From Curvibacter cyanobacteriorum (GTDB lineage: Bacteria; Pseudomonadota; Gammaproteobacteria; Burkholderiales; Burkholderiaceae_C), in the NCBI RefSeq assembly GCF_028649475.1, contig NZ_JAQSIP010000004.1:186001-250000 (forward strand): a DNA stretch of 64,000 nucleotides, read 5' to 3'. The position numbers and the translations under genes were made by a program. Each line of letters starts with the position of its first letter. The first letter of the stretch is position 1. Under the pieces are notes generated by a model, which was given only the letters and a program-made list of their open reading frames with translations, did not search any database and had not been told where the DNA came from. Below, piece after piece: positions 35,809-44,415 of the stretch.

Positions 35809-37476
35809 ATGAGAAAAAGTATTCTCTCTGCAAGCATTGCTGCCATGATTGGTGGCCTCGGCTTCGCTGGTGCTGCATCCGCCGCTGTGTTCAGCAACGG
35901 TAACACCACTGGTGACATCCAACTCGCCGCCAGCGGCGTGGGTGACATCCTGATCGTTCCTTACTTCACGGCTCAAGGCACCAACGCCACGCTGCTGAAC
36001 ATCACCAACACCGACACCACCAACGGCAAGGCCGTGAAGGTGCGTTTCCGCGGTGCATCGAACTCTGACGACATTTTTGACTTCCAGCTGTACCTGTCGC
36101 CTGGCGACGTGTGGGCTGCCAAGATCAGCAAGGACGCCACCACGGGTCTGAGCAAGCTGGAAACGGCTGACAACTCGTGCACGCTGCCCGCTGGCATCGG
36201 CAAGACCACCACGAACTTCGTGACTGGCCGTCTGAACACCAAGCTGACGGGCGACGCCCTGGCTGCTGAAACCCGCGAAGGCTACGTCGAAATTCTGACG
36301 ATGGCTGACGTGCGTCAAACTGGTTTCGCTGACCAAGCCACTGGCTCGCCGCTGGCAACCCCCGCGACCAACCCGTTGTTCACTGCCATCAAGCACGTGT
36401 CCGGCGTTGCACCTTGCACCTCCGCTACCCTGGGCCTGCTGATCAATGATCCGGTTCGCGTTGCCTACGGCGCCACTGCCAACAACTCGTCGTCCACTGT
36501 CAACGGCTACTCGGCCAACGCGCTGGGTCTGACCTACCCCACTGGCAAGCTGATGGCTAACTACACCATCATCGACGTCGTCAACACTGCTACCTTCAGC
36601 GGTGAAGCTGTTGCTCTGCGTGCCTCGCAAGGTGGTAACCTGGTGTTCTTCCCGCAAACCGCTACCGGTTTCGCAGGCACCCGCGTCACCAGCGCTACCG
36701 ACACTTTGGGTAACGCTGCCACCATCGTTGACGTGACCGCTGACCCGCTGTTCCGTGCTGACTCGTTCCTGGCCAACGGCACCAGCACCATCAGCACCGC
36801 CGTTGTTACTCCTGGTAACTACGACCTGCCCGACCTGTCGACCCCCTACGCTAAGGCCCCGACCGTGACCGCTACCGGTACCGACTCGATCGCCCAAGCT
36901 AAGGCGCTGACCGCTGCTCTGGCTGTTCAATCGATCACCAACGAGTACCTGACCACCACCAGCATCGCTGCTTCGACCGACTGGGTCTTCTCGATGCCTA
37001 CCCGTCGTTACGCCGTGGTGTACAACTACGCTTCGACCGCCACCGATGGCCGTCTGTTCTCGCTGGGCTGGAACAACGGCGGCGCGTACTTCACGCCGAG
37101 CAACACCGCAGTGGCCACCAACGGCTACCAAATCTGCGTGGCTGCCACCAGCGTGACCCCGTACGACCGTGAAGAAACGACCCCGACCGCTGCCGCTCCT
37201 GGCTTCGTCGTGTCGCCGAGCTCGGTTGCTGCTGCCGCTACCCTGCGCTTCTGCGGTGAAGCTTCGGTTCTGAGCGTGAACGCTCCGACCACTTCGTTCG
37301 CTGCCACCCCGACCCTGAAGTCGACCGTGACCCGTCAAGACATCTCCGTCACGACCGGCAACGAAGGCTGGCTGACCATCAACACCACCAACGGTGGTCT
37401 GGGTCTGCCGGTTGTGGGCAAGGCCTATGTCAAGTCGGGCGGCTTCGCTGCCAACTGGGCACACCGTACCAACTAA
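35809..37476 (+). CDS. exported, probably highly expressed surface or secreted protein of unknown function
   Basis: A 555-residue protein with a clean signal peptide (MRKSILSASIAAMIGGLGFAGAASA, cleaved before AVFSNG). The mature part is rich in Thr, Ala, Ser, Asn and Val, with only four Cys, and looks like an all-beta extracellular protein; no membrane helix follows. Codon choice differs from the neighbours: many GCT, GGT, CGT and GTT codons, as in highly expressed genes. It has its own AT-rich leader and a strong terminator. It follows the type II secretion operon, so it may be a substrate or an S-layer-like protein; both are inference. I do not recognise a family. Confidence 0.8.
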   Translation: MRKSILSASIAAMIGGLGFAGAASAAVFSNGNTTGDIQLAASGVGDILIVPYFTAQGTNATLLNITNTDTTNGKAVKVRFRGASNSDDIFDFQLYLSPGDVWAAKISKDATTGLSKLETADNSCTLPAGIGKTTTNFVTGRLNTKLTGDALAAETREGYVEILTMADVRQTGFADQATGSPLATPATNPLFTAIKHVSGVAPCTSATLGLLINDPVRVAYGATANNSSSTVNGYSANALGLTYPTGKLMANYTIIDVVNTATFSGEAVALRASQGGNLVFFPQTATGFAGTRVTSATDTLGNAATIVDVTADPLFRADSFLANGTSTISTAVVTPGNYDLPDLSTPYAKAPTVTATGTDSIAQAKALTAALAVQSITNEYLTTTSIAASTDWVFSMPTRRYAVVYNYASTATDGRLFSLGWNNGGAYFTPSNTAVATNGYQICVAATSVTPYDREETTPTAAAPGFVVSPSSVAAAATLRFCGEASVLSVNAPTTSFAATPTLKSTVTRQDISVTTGNEGWLTINTTNGGLGLPVVGKAYVKSGGFAANWAHRTN

Positions 37477-37520
37477 TCACTGGTACCCGAAGCAAGGCCC
37501 GCAAGGGCTTTGCGACGACA

Positions 37521-37549
37521 AAGGCGGGAAGCAATTCCCGCCTTTTTTC
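37521..37549 (+). terminator. strong intrinsic terminator after the exported-protein gene
   Basis: A perfect 10-bp stem AAGGCGGGAA (37521-37530) / TTCCCGCCTT (37535-37544) with the tetraloop GCAA and a run of six T. This is among the best terminators in the window and fits a highly transcribed single gene. Confidence 0.92.
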
Positions 37550-37581
37550 ATGATGCTTTACATTCTTGGTGCTATCGCTGT

Positions 37582-38484
37582 ATGACTCGCCTGCTGACTC
37601 GTCTGTTGTCTGGTCTGGGTATTTTGCTGGTGTCCGCGCTGCCCCTGGTGGCCAGCGCGCAAGGCCCTGGCATTGTGATTCAGCGTGATGGTGTGGCCAT
37701 CACCACGGCTGATCTTGAATCTGAATTGCGTCGCATGTCGCCTGAGGTGCGCTCGGCCATGTTGCGCAACCCCGATGACATGGGCCGCATGAGCTCGAAT
37801 TTGTTGCTGCGCCGGGTGTTGGCCAAACAAGCTGAAGAAGCAGGTCTCGACAAAGACATGCTGAACCAAGCCACCCTGCGCATTGTGGTTGACCGTGTGC
37901 TGTCAGAAATGCAACTGGTCCGCCTGGATGAGAAGGTCAAGGTCAATGACCAGGCGCTGACCGACCGGGCCTTGAGCCTTTACAAGGCCAATGCCAAACG
38001 TTTTGAACGTCCTGCCGAAGTTCGCATTCGCCACATCCTGTTGGCCAATGGCAGTGGCACCCGAGAACAGGCTGAGCAACTGCTCGCCGACCTCAAGAAG
38101 GGGGCTGACTTCGAGAAAATGGCGCGTGAAAAGTCCAACGACCCTGGCAGTGCTGCCAAGGGCGGGGATTTGGGTTTCTTCACAGCAGGTCGCATGGTGA
38201 AGTCTTTTGAGGATGCGGCGTTTGCCCTCAAGACGCCGGGCGAACTCAGCGGGGTGGTGGAGTCGCAATTTGGCTTTCACATCTTGCAGCTGGTGGAGTC
38301 CCGTCCGGCAGGCATGCAGAGTTTTGAAGAGGTCAAAGCTGAACTCAAGAACGAAGTCCTGGGCAAGCTGACCCAGGATGCGCGTTTGGCTGAGGGCCGC
38401 CGCATTTTGGAAAAGGCACAAACCAAGCCTGAAGTCCTCAAGGCCTTCATCGACGCGCAATTGGCTGCTCAGCCTGCGCAGTAA
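37582..38484 (+). CDS. EpsD-family peptidyl-prolyl cis-trans isomerase
   Basis: A 300-residue exported PpiC/SurA-like foldase. A signal peptide (ILLVSALPLVASAQ) precedes a SurA-like N-terminal helical part with ITTADLESELRRMSPEVRSAML. A parvulin domain (about 145-240) has VRIRHILLANGSGTREQAEQLLADLKKGADFEKMAREKSNDPGSAAKGGDLGFFTAGRMVKSFEDAAFAL. The layout matches EpsD-type isomerases near exopolysaccharide genes, and here a polysaccharide ABC exporter follows 60 bases later. No good ribosome site precedes the ATG at 37582, but it is the only start that leaves an intact signal peptide. Confidence 0.88.
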   Translation: MTRLLTRLLSGLGILLVSALPLVASAQGPGIVIQRDGVAITTADLESELRRMSPEVRSAMLRNPDDMGRMSSNLLLRRVLAKQAEEAGLDKDMLNQATLRIVVDRVLSEMQLVRLDEKVKVNDQALTDRALSLYKANAKRFERPAEVRIRHILLANGSGTREQAEQLLADLKKGADFEKMAREKSNDPGSAAKGGDLGFFTAGRMVKSFEDAAFALKTPGELSGVVESQFGFHILQLVESRPAGMQSFEEVKAELKNEVLGKLTQDARLAEGRRILEKAQTKPEVLKAFIDAQLAAQPAQ

Positions 38485-38544
38485 GACGCCACGGCCCTCA
38501 GGGGCCGTTGGTGTTCTTGTCTCCTCGCCAGAAGAAGTTTCTCC

Positions 38545-39342
38545 ATGCCGCTGATTCGCGACTTGCTCACCGTCTGGCGTTCCCGCCAACTGCTGTGGGT
38601 GCTGACCCGCCGGGAACTCTCCGCCCGCCATGCTGGCACCGCGGCGGGTTGGTTGTGGGGCTATGTTCAGCCCCTGTTGACCGTCGCGGCTTACTACCTG
38701 GTGTTTGACGTGGTGTTCGCCCTGCGCTTGGGCGAGAACGCGCCGACCCGCCACGTGGGGGCTTTCCTGATCGTGGGGGCCTTGCCCTGGATGTCTTTTT
38801 GCGACGCGGTGGGGCGGGGCGCCAACAGCCTGCTGGAGGCCGGTGGCCTGCTGCAAAAGAACCCTCTGCCACCGGTGCTGTTTCCGACCCGCTCCGTGCT
38901 GGCCACCATGTTGACCCACGGACCGCTGATCTTGGTGCTGGCGCTGGCCTACTGGCCCACCCACCAGGGGGCCTGGTCGGTGCTCTGTCTGTTGCCCCTG
39001 TGGCTGTTGCAGTGCTTCTTCTGTGTCCTGCTGGCGTACTTGCTGGCGGTGTTCGCGGCCGCCGTGCGCGACACGGTGCAGATCGTTGGCTTTCTGCTCT
39101 CGGTGGGGGTGTTCATCTCGCCGGTGTTGTTCCCGGTGAGTCAGTTCCCCGAGGCCTGGCGTTGGGTGCTTTGGCTCAACCCCATGAGCGCCTGGGTCGA
39201 GGCCTATCAACTGGTGTTGTTGAAGGGTGCCTGGCCGGAGTTCGCGCAATGGGCCGCCATTTTGCTGTGGATTGCAGGCGTGGCCGGCCTGCTCAATGTG
39301 GTGGTGCGGCGCAGCCGTGACCAGTTGGTGGACTGGCTATGA
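38545..39342 (+). CDS. polysaccharide ABC exporter permease (Wzm/KpsM type)
   Basis: A 265-residue ABC-2 type membrane protein with about six hydrophobic segments and the start LLTVWRSRQLLWVLTRRELSARHAGTAAGWLWGYVQPLLTVAAYYLVF, typical of O-antigen and capsule export permeases. The end (FLLSVGVFISPVLFPVSQFPEAWRWVLWLNPMSAWVEAYQLVLLKG) is also diagnostic. It overlaps the ATPase gene by four bases. It would move a lipid-linked glycan across the inner membrane. Confidence 0.92.
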   Translation: MPLIRDLLTVWRSRQLLWVLTRRELSARHAGTAAGWLWGYVQPLLTVAAYYLVFDVVFALRLGENAPTRHVGAFLIVGALPWMSFCDAVGRGANSLLEAGGLLQKNPLPPVLFPTRSVLATMLTHGPLILVLALAYWPTHQGAWSVLCLLPLWLLQCFFCVLLAYLLAVFAAAVRDTVQIVGFLLSVGVFISPVLFPVSQFPEAWRWVLWLNPMSAWVEAYQLVLLKGAWPEFAQWAAILLWIAGVAGLLNVVVRRSRDQLVDWL

Positions 39343-40565
39343 GTTCCAAATTCAACCCCTTGCTCAATTCCCAGACCTTGATTCAGGTTGAGGGGCTGGG
39401 CAAGCAGTACCAGATCTACGATTCGCCACGCGAGCGCATGAAAGCCTTGCTGTTGGGCAGTGGGCCGCAGCGCCACCACTGGGCGCTCAAGGACGTGTCT
39501 TTTTCGCTTGCCAAAGGGCAGTGCCTGGGCCTGATTGGTGACAACGGCGCGGGCAAGAGCACCTTGCTCAAACTGCTGACCGGCACCCTGCAGCCCAGCA
39601 CGGGCCGCATCGAGCGCACCGGTCGCCTGACGGCCATCCTGGAGTTGGGCGCCGGGTTCCACCCCGACTTCACGGGGCGACAGAACCTGTATTTCGGCGG
39701 CAGCCTGATTGGCCTGTCGGCCGAGGAAATGAAGCGCCTCGAGCCCGAGATCATTGAATTCTCTGAACTCGAGGCCTCCATTGACCGACCGGTGAAGACC
39801 TACTCGTCGGGCATGATCGTGCGCCTCGCCTTCGCCCTGGTGACCGCCGTCGAGCCGGCGATCCTGATCATCGACGAGGCCTTGGCGGTGGGCGACCAGC
39901 ATTTCCAGAAGAAGTGCATCGAGCGCATCGATCAGTTCCGCGAGGCGGGTTGCACCATCATTTTTTGCTCTCACAGCCTCTACCATGTGCGCCACTTGTG
40001 CGATGTGTCGCTGTGGCTCAGTGGCGGACAGGTGCAGGCTTTCGGGCCCACAGAGCATGTGCTGGCCTCGTATGAGACCCATGTGCGTCAACAAGACGCC
40101 AAGGGTGACAGCGCCGCCGCAGCGAACGGGGGCGCGGTGGCGCCGCGCGCGGACCGCAGCCGCGACCAGGCCGGCTTGGTCTCGGTCGAAGTCGATGGTT
40201 TGAACGCAGACACCCCGCCCTTGATGGCCGGGCCTGATCTGGTGGTGCGCGTAAAGGCGCGGGTACCCGGTGGATCGCGGCCCAGTTTTGGCGTCATGCT
40301 GGAGCAAAATCACGGCGTGGGCATCACCTCACTGGCGACCCACGCCGAAGGGGTCGAAGCGGTCCCCTTGGGCGATGAACAGTGGGGCATCACCCTGCGC
40401 TTTCCTGACTTGCCCCTGCACTCGGGCGAGTACAAGGTCAGCGCCTATTTGTTTGACACCCAGGGTTTGGTGACCCTGGACGAGTGGTTGAATGCATTGG
40501 TTTTCAAGTGGGTGGCCCCCAACCTGACCCCCGGTCTGGTCCGTTTGCCACACCACTGGGAATGA
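39339..40565 (+). CDS. polysaccharide ABC exporter ATPase with C-terminal substrate-binding domain (Wzt type)
   Basis: A 408-residue ATPase with Walker A GDNGAGKST, signature YSSGMIVRLAFA and Walker B AILIIDEALAVGD, in the polysaccharide-export subgroup (ELGAGFHPDFTGRQNLYFGG). An extra C-terminal domain (about 270-400) follows a basic, low-complexity linker and resembles Wzt_C (LMAGPDLVVRVKARVPGGSRPSFGVMLEQNHGVGITSL). Such domains read the chemical cap on the non-reducing end of the finished glycan in O9a-type systems, so a chain-terminating modification is expected nearby; the 1281-residue methyltransferase-glycosyltransferase is the candidate. Confidence 0.92.
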   Translation: MSSKFNPLLNSQTLIQVEGLGKQYQIYDSPRERMKALLLGSGPQRHHWALKDVSFSLAKGQCLGLIGDNGAGKSTLLKLLTGTLQPSTGRIERTGRLTAILELGAGFHPDFTGRQNLYFGGSLIGLSAEEMKRLEPEIIEFSELEASIDRPVKTYSSGMIVRLAFALVTAVEPAILIIDEALAVGDQHFQKKCIERIDQFREAGCTIIFCSHSLYHVRHLCDVSLWLSGGQVQAFGPTEHVLASYETHVRQQDAKGDSAAAANGGAVAPRADRSRDQAGLVSVEVDGLNADTPPLMAGPDLVVRVKARVPGGSRPSFGVMLEQNHGVGITSLATHAEGVEAVPLGDEQWGITLRFPDLPLHSGEYKVSAYLFDTQGLVTLDEWLNALVFKWVAPNLTPGLVRLPHHWE

Positions 40566-40609
40566 CACATCAGTGAGTTGACGAGAGCAACGACAACAGG
40601 GTTTCGAAC

Positions 40610-42916
40610 ATGACGGTTCCGAGCGGCTACAGCGCATCCCCCTCCACTTCTTGGCAGGCCTTGTTGGCCGAACAGCAACAGGCCGCGCCGGCCCCGGCCC
40701 AGCCGCCCTCTGACGGGCTGGACCTGGCCTTGGGGGCGGGCTGGATGCTGGTGCTGATGTTCTTCCTGCTGCCAGTGTTGGGGGCGCCCGAGGCTGCGCC
40801 AGTGGGGGATTCGGTCAAATCGGCCATCGTGGCCTTCGGTACCCTGGGGGCCGTGCTGTGGTACGCACTGACGAACCGAGCTGAGTTCACGCGGTCGCAG
40901 GGGCATTGGTTCTTGGCCATGGGGGCTTTGTTGACGCTGTATTCGGCGGGCAGCATCCTTTGGGCTCACGCTTATTTGGCCACGGGTGAAACCGTGCGCT
41001 GGGGGCTGTTCACCTTGTTGCTGTGGCAGACCCTTCAGCTCAAGAGTCGCTCCATGTTCGTCACCCTTTCCTGGGCTGTTCATTTGGGCGTGTTTTTGTC
41101 CTCGCTGGTGATCGCGTGCCAGTACTGGTTCGGGGTTGAGTGGTTTGCCCAGTCGGCCCAGCCGGCGTCAACTTTCGTGAACCGTAACTTCTTCTCGGAG
41201 TACGCGGCCTGTGCCCTGCCGTTCTCGATCTTCTTGCTGTCCCGCCTGCGTGTCGGTTTGCCGCTGTACCTGTTGACTGTTTCTTTGGCATTCAATGTGG
41301 TCGCATTCTTCATGACAGGCACGCGCTCGGCGCTGTTCGGCATGATGCTGGCGGTGCTGGCCACCCCCGCGCTCTTTTGGTTTTACCGTCGTCCCTTGGG
41401 CCTCGTGAACCGCTGGCGTCTGAGCACCGTGCTGCAGGTGACCGTGTTGTTCTCAGCGCTGGTGATTGCGCTGGGCATGCTGCCGACTGGCAATGCGGTG
41501 ATCTTGCAAGAGAATGCTCAAGGAGGCCGGTCGCACAGTGCCTTTGCCCACAGCTTCCAACGCATTCAGGCCATGGGAAGCAAAAGCGAGTACACCGTAG
41601 GCAGTGTCTCGGTGCGCTTGGACATGTGGAAGTCTGTTATTCGCGCCATTGCCGCACACCCTGTGGCCGGCGTGGGCGCTGGGGCCTGGGAGGTGGTGAT
41701 TCCGCTCTACCAGCCGCCTAAAACTGAGTTGGAAATCGACTACTACGTGCACAACGAGTTTTTGCAGCTGCTCGTGGAGTACGGCATCGCGGGCTGGGTG
41801 TTCCTGTTGGGGCTGTTCGGTCTGCTGGGGCGCACGGCTTGGCAGTTGCTCAAGACGACCCAAGCTGAAGAAAACAGCGATGTCGCGATGCGCCTCACGG
41901 GGCTTGCCAGCTTGCTGCTGTTGTTGTGGGTCAGCAACCTTGGCTTCCCCCTCCACTTGGCTGGGACGGGGGCCTTTTTTGCGGTGAGCATTGCCTTGAT
42001 GGTGCCTTCGCGTCAGACCGTGCATGCGCAAGAGGCTTCACCCGAACCTCAGGCCATGTGGCGTCAGGCTGTGCCTTATGGGGTGGCTGGCCTGGCCGTG
42101 TTGGGCCTGCTGGGCAGTGTCTACGTGACCCGCCAAGCGTTCTACGCTGAAGACCGCTTCATGCGCAGCATTGGCTTGTTGAAGGCGGCCAAGCTGATCA
42201 AGAACCCGGCTGATCCGCGCCGCGCGCGTTACATGGAAATGGCACTGGCTTCGGGCAAGGAAGGCGTCGAAGTCACCCCTCATTACCGCAAGCTGATGAG
42301 CCAGATCTCCGACGAATTCAACGGCTTGGGCGATTGGAAGAACGCAGTGTGGGCCTATGAAATCATGGCCCAGTCGCGCCCCAACATCCCGGTGATCTGG
42401 GCCAACCTGGCGATTGGCTACTCGTACCAAAACAACCACGACAAGGCCAAGGAGGCCCTCGCCAAAGCCCAGGCGATCAAACCCGATGCCCACTCGGTGC
42501 GCTATGCCGACGTGCTGGTCACTGCCAATGCCGGCGATATCCCGGGGGCAGCCAAAAAGCTGCGCAGCTACATCGAAGACGACGGCTACAACGCCAGCTT
42601 GGTTGAAGCCACCCGAACCATGGCGCCCCACACTGGCGACTGGGAACTGGTCGTGATGGCGCTGAAGGGCGGTCGCATCAAGGCGCCGCAGTACGCGGTC
42701 CAGATGTCCCTGCAACTGGCGGATGCCCACCAGCGCTTGAAGCAACCCGAGGAGGCGCTGTTGGCCTTCCGCGACGCGCTGGTCTATTCGGTCAAGACGG
42801 GCCAGGTCGCAGCGGTGCAGGCGCGCATTCCGCCCGAGATCCGTGAGAAGGCGGTGGCCCTGGCCAATGCGCAACTCAAGGCCAATGCCGAAGCGGCAGC
42901 GGCCAAGGCGCGATGA
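40610..42916 (+). CDS. O-antigen ligase/polymerase-like membrane protein with TPR-like C-terminus
   Basis: A 768-residue protein in two parts. Residues about 45-490 hold roughly ten to twelve hydrophobic helices with the Wzy/WaaL signature FVNRNFFSEYAACALPFSIF, GTRSALFGMML and a large periplasmic loop with HPVAGVGAGAWEVVIPLYQPP and YYVHNEFLQLLVEYGIAGW. Residues about 530-760 are helical repeats of TPR type (ELQ- and A-rich, for example NAVWAYEIMAQSRPNIPVIWANLAIGYSYQNNHDKAKEAL). It probably attaches or polymerises the exported glycan. It overlaps the next gene by four bases. The linker and TPR part could recruit partners in the periplasm. Confidence 0.86.
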   Translation: MTVPSGYSASPSTSWQALLAEQQQAAPAPAQPPSDGLDLALGAGWMLVLMFFLLPVLGAPEAAPVGDSVKSAIVAFGTLGAVLWYALTNRAEFTRSQGHWFLAMGALLTLYSAGSILWAHAYLATGETVRWGLFTLLLWQTLQLKSRSMFVTLSWAVHLGVFLSSLVIACQYWFGVEWFAQSAQPASTFVNRNFFSEYAACALPFSIFLLSRLRVGLPLYLLTVSLAFNVVAFFMTGTRSALFGMMLAVLATPALFWFYRRPLGLVNRWRLSTVLQVTVLFSALVIALGMLPTGNAVILQENAQGGRSHSAFAHSFQRIQAMGSKSEYTVGSVSVRLDMWKSVIRAIAAHPVAGVGAGAWEVVIPLYQPPKTELEIDYYVHNEFLQLLVEYGIAGWVFLLGLFGLLGRTAWQLLKTTQAEENSDVAMRLTGLASLLLLLWVSNLGFPLHLAGTGAFFAVSIALMVPSRQTVHAQEASPEPQAMWRQAVPYGVAGLAVLGLLGSVYVTRQAFYAEDRFMRSIGLLKAAKLIKNPADPRRARYMEMALASGKEGVEVTPHYRKLMSQISDEFNGLGDWKNAVWAYEIMAQSRPNIPVIWANLAIGYSYQNNHDKAKEALAKAQAIKPDAHSVRYADVLVTANAGDIPGAAKKLRSYIEDDGYNASLVEATRTMAPHTGDWELVVMALKGGRIKAPQYAVQMSLQLADAHQRLKQPEEALLAFRDALVYSVKTGQVAAVQARIPPEIREKAVALANAQLKANAEAAAAKAR

Positions 42917-43878
42917 GCGTGCAGCGTTACCGGCAGGAACTGCGCGACCTGCTGGAGCTGGTGTTGCTGCCAGGGCTGGCGGCGGTGTTGCCTTGGGCGG
43001 TCTGTTTTCGGGTCTTCAAGTGGCTGGCCCATCTGCGCTTTCTGTACCGCGACCCCTGTGAGCGTGCGCTGGCCCAGGCCCAGGCGCGCGGCTGGGTGGG
43101 CAGCGAACCCGGTGCGGCGGCGCGCTGGATCTGGTCACGGCGTCTGGTGACGCTGGTGGACCACGCCGACTTTTACCTGGGCCGCACCCGCTCTGATGCC
43201 TGGATGCGGCGCCACCTCGATGTGGAAGGTCATTGGTGCCCGCCAGACCAAGCGGCCTTGTTGTGCACCTTCCATTGGGGGGCGGGCATGTGGGGGCTGC
43301 GCCATGCGCGTGCCCAGGGCTTGAAGCCCCATGCCCTGGTGGCGGCCCTCAATGGCGATCATTTCAAAGGCCGCACCGTCCTGCATTGGTATGCGCGGGC
43401 GCGCACCCAGGCCGTGACCGACGCGCTGGGCCGTCCGGCCATGGATGTGTCGGTCAGCCTGCGTCCTGCGATCAAGGCCTTGCGCTCAAACGAACAGGTG
43501 CTGGCCGCCATTGACGTGCCGTCTGACCAGGTGCTGTCGAGCGAGGTGGTGTCCCTGGCCGGCATGCCGGCCCGGGTACCGCGCGGTCTGCTGCGCCTGG
43601 CCGTGGACCAGAAGATCCCGGTGGTGCTCTACATCACCGGCATAAACCTCGACACCGGGCGTCGCCATTTGCGCATGCGCGTGTGGGGCGTGGGCGACGA
43701 CGTCAGCACGCTGGCCCAGGCCGTGTTTGGCGAGCTGGATGGTTTGATCCGGCAATGCCCGCCGGCCTGGCATTTCTGGAGCGAAGCGCCACGCTTCTTC
43801 ATCGACACCGAAGCCGAAGCGGCGGCGCAGGCCACACCCGCCGCGCCAGCCAGCCCGGAATCCCCCGCCAGCCCGTAA
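42913..43878 (+). CDS. LpxL/HtrB-like lysophospholipid acyltransferase-family protein
   Basis: A 321-residue protein of the lipid A acyltransferase superfamily by overall layout: an N-terminal hydrophobic anchor (LLELVLLPGLAAVLPWAVCFRVFKWL), a CTFHWGAGMWGLRHA segment where the catalytic histidine motif sits, and IPVVLYITGINLDTGRRHLRMRVWG. The usual H-x4-(D/E) reads H-W-G-A-G-M here, so the acidic partner is missing at the normal position. The protein may be inactive, use another residue, or act as a non-canonical acyltransferase. The last 25 residues are Ala/Pro-rich. It overlaps the ligase gene and probably modifies the same glycolipid. Confidence 0.72.
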   Translation: MSVQRYRQELRDLLELVLLPGLAAVLPWAVCFRVFKWLAHLRFLYRDPCERALAQAQARGWVGSEPGAAARWIWSRRLVTLVDHADFYLGRTRSDAWMRRHLDVEGHWCPPDQAALLCTFHWGAGMWGLRHARAQGLKPHALVAALNGDHFKGRTVLHWYARARTQAVTDALGRPAMDVSVSLRPAIKALRSNEQVLAAIDVPSDQVLSSEVVSLAGMPARVPRGLLRLAVDQKIPVVLYITGINLDTGRRHLRMRVWGVGDDVSTLAQAVFGELDGLIRQCPPAWHFWSEAPRFFIDTEAEAAAQATPAAPASPESPASP

Positions 43879-44018
43879 AGCCACTGAGCGCGGGCCACCC
43901 GCGCTGGGTTGAAGCGGTGGTGGCGGCGTCTGGCTGAACCGACCGGGGGGCCGGCCGGGGGGCGTTTGAGGCACCCGTCGGATCGCCACATCGAGCGCTG
44001 AGCCCCTGCATGGACCGG

Positions 44019-44036
44019 GCCGCCGCCGGCCCGGAT
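44019..44036. repeat. left arm of an intergenic hairpin interrupted by the IS
   Basis: GCCGCCGCCGGCCCGGAT is the inverted complement of 45269-45285 (one substitution and one extra C). Removing the IS and one target copy brings the arms to within about 11 bases, making a large hairpin between two convergent genes, as a bidirectional terminator would. Confidence 0.6.
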
Positions 44037-44040
44037 CGCT

Positions 44041-44044
44041 TCAG
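44041..44044. repeat. target-site duplication TCAG (left)
   Basis: TCAG immediately precedes the IS left end, and the same TCAG follows the right end at 45262-45265. A 4-bp duplication is within the 3-5 bp range of IS3-family elements. Confidence 0.7.
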
Positions 44045-44097
44045 TGTATTGACCCAGAAATTTCCTGCTCAGGTGTTATCGTTGAAAGGAAACACAG

Positions 44098-44415
44098 ATG
44101 AGCACCCTGATGGAAGACGACATCAAGCGTTGGACGGCCAAGAGAAAGACGGCCCTGGTCCTGGACATCATCCAGGGCAAGACCACGATCTCGGAGGCCA
44201 GCCGGGCCTTCGATCTCAACCCGTCGGAGGTGGAGCAGTGGGTCGATGAAGGCAAGCGCGGCATGGAGAACGCCCTGCGCACCAAGCCTCTGGAAGTCAA
44301 AGAGCAGTACGAGAAGCAACTGCGTGAGCTGCAGGAGGCCTATGGCGAAGCCATGCTGGAGCTGCGTGCCAGAAAAAAGCTGGCGTCCCTGCTGGGCACC
44401 GAGGACGAGAAATGA
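44098..44415 (+). CDS. IS3-family transposase OrfA (helix-turn-helix protein)
   Basis: A 105-residue DNA-binding protein. The N-terminal part has a helix-turn-helix of the IS3 OrfA type (RWTAKRKTALVLDIIQGKTTISEASRAFDLNPSEVEQWVDEGK). The C-terminal part is a coiled region (KEQYEKQLRELQEAYGEAMLELRARKKLASLLG) that would mediate multimerisation. The start follows GAAAGG. Unusually for IS3 elements the stop overlaps the OrfB start as ATGA (44412-44415), so OrfB is made by coupling rather than by an obvious -1 frameshift. Confidence 0.92.
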   Translation: MSTLMEDDIKRWTAKRKTALVLDIIQGKTTISEASRAFDLNPSEVEQWVDEGKRGMENALRTKPLEVKEQYEKQLRELQEAYGEAMLELRARKKLASLLGTEDEK

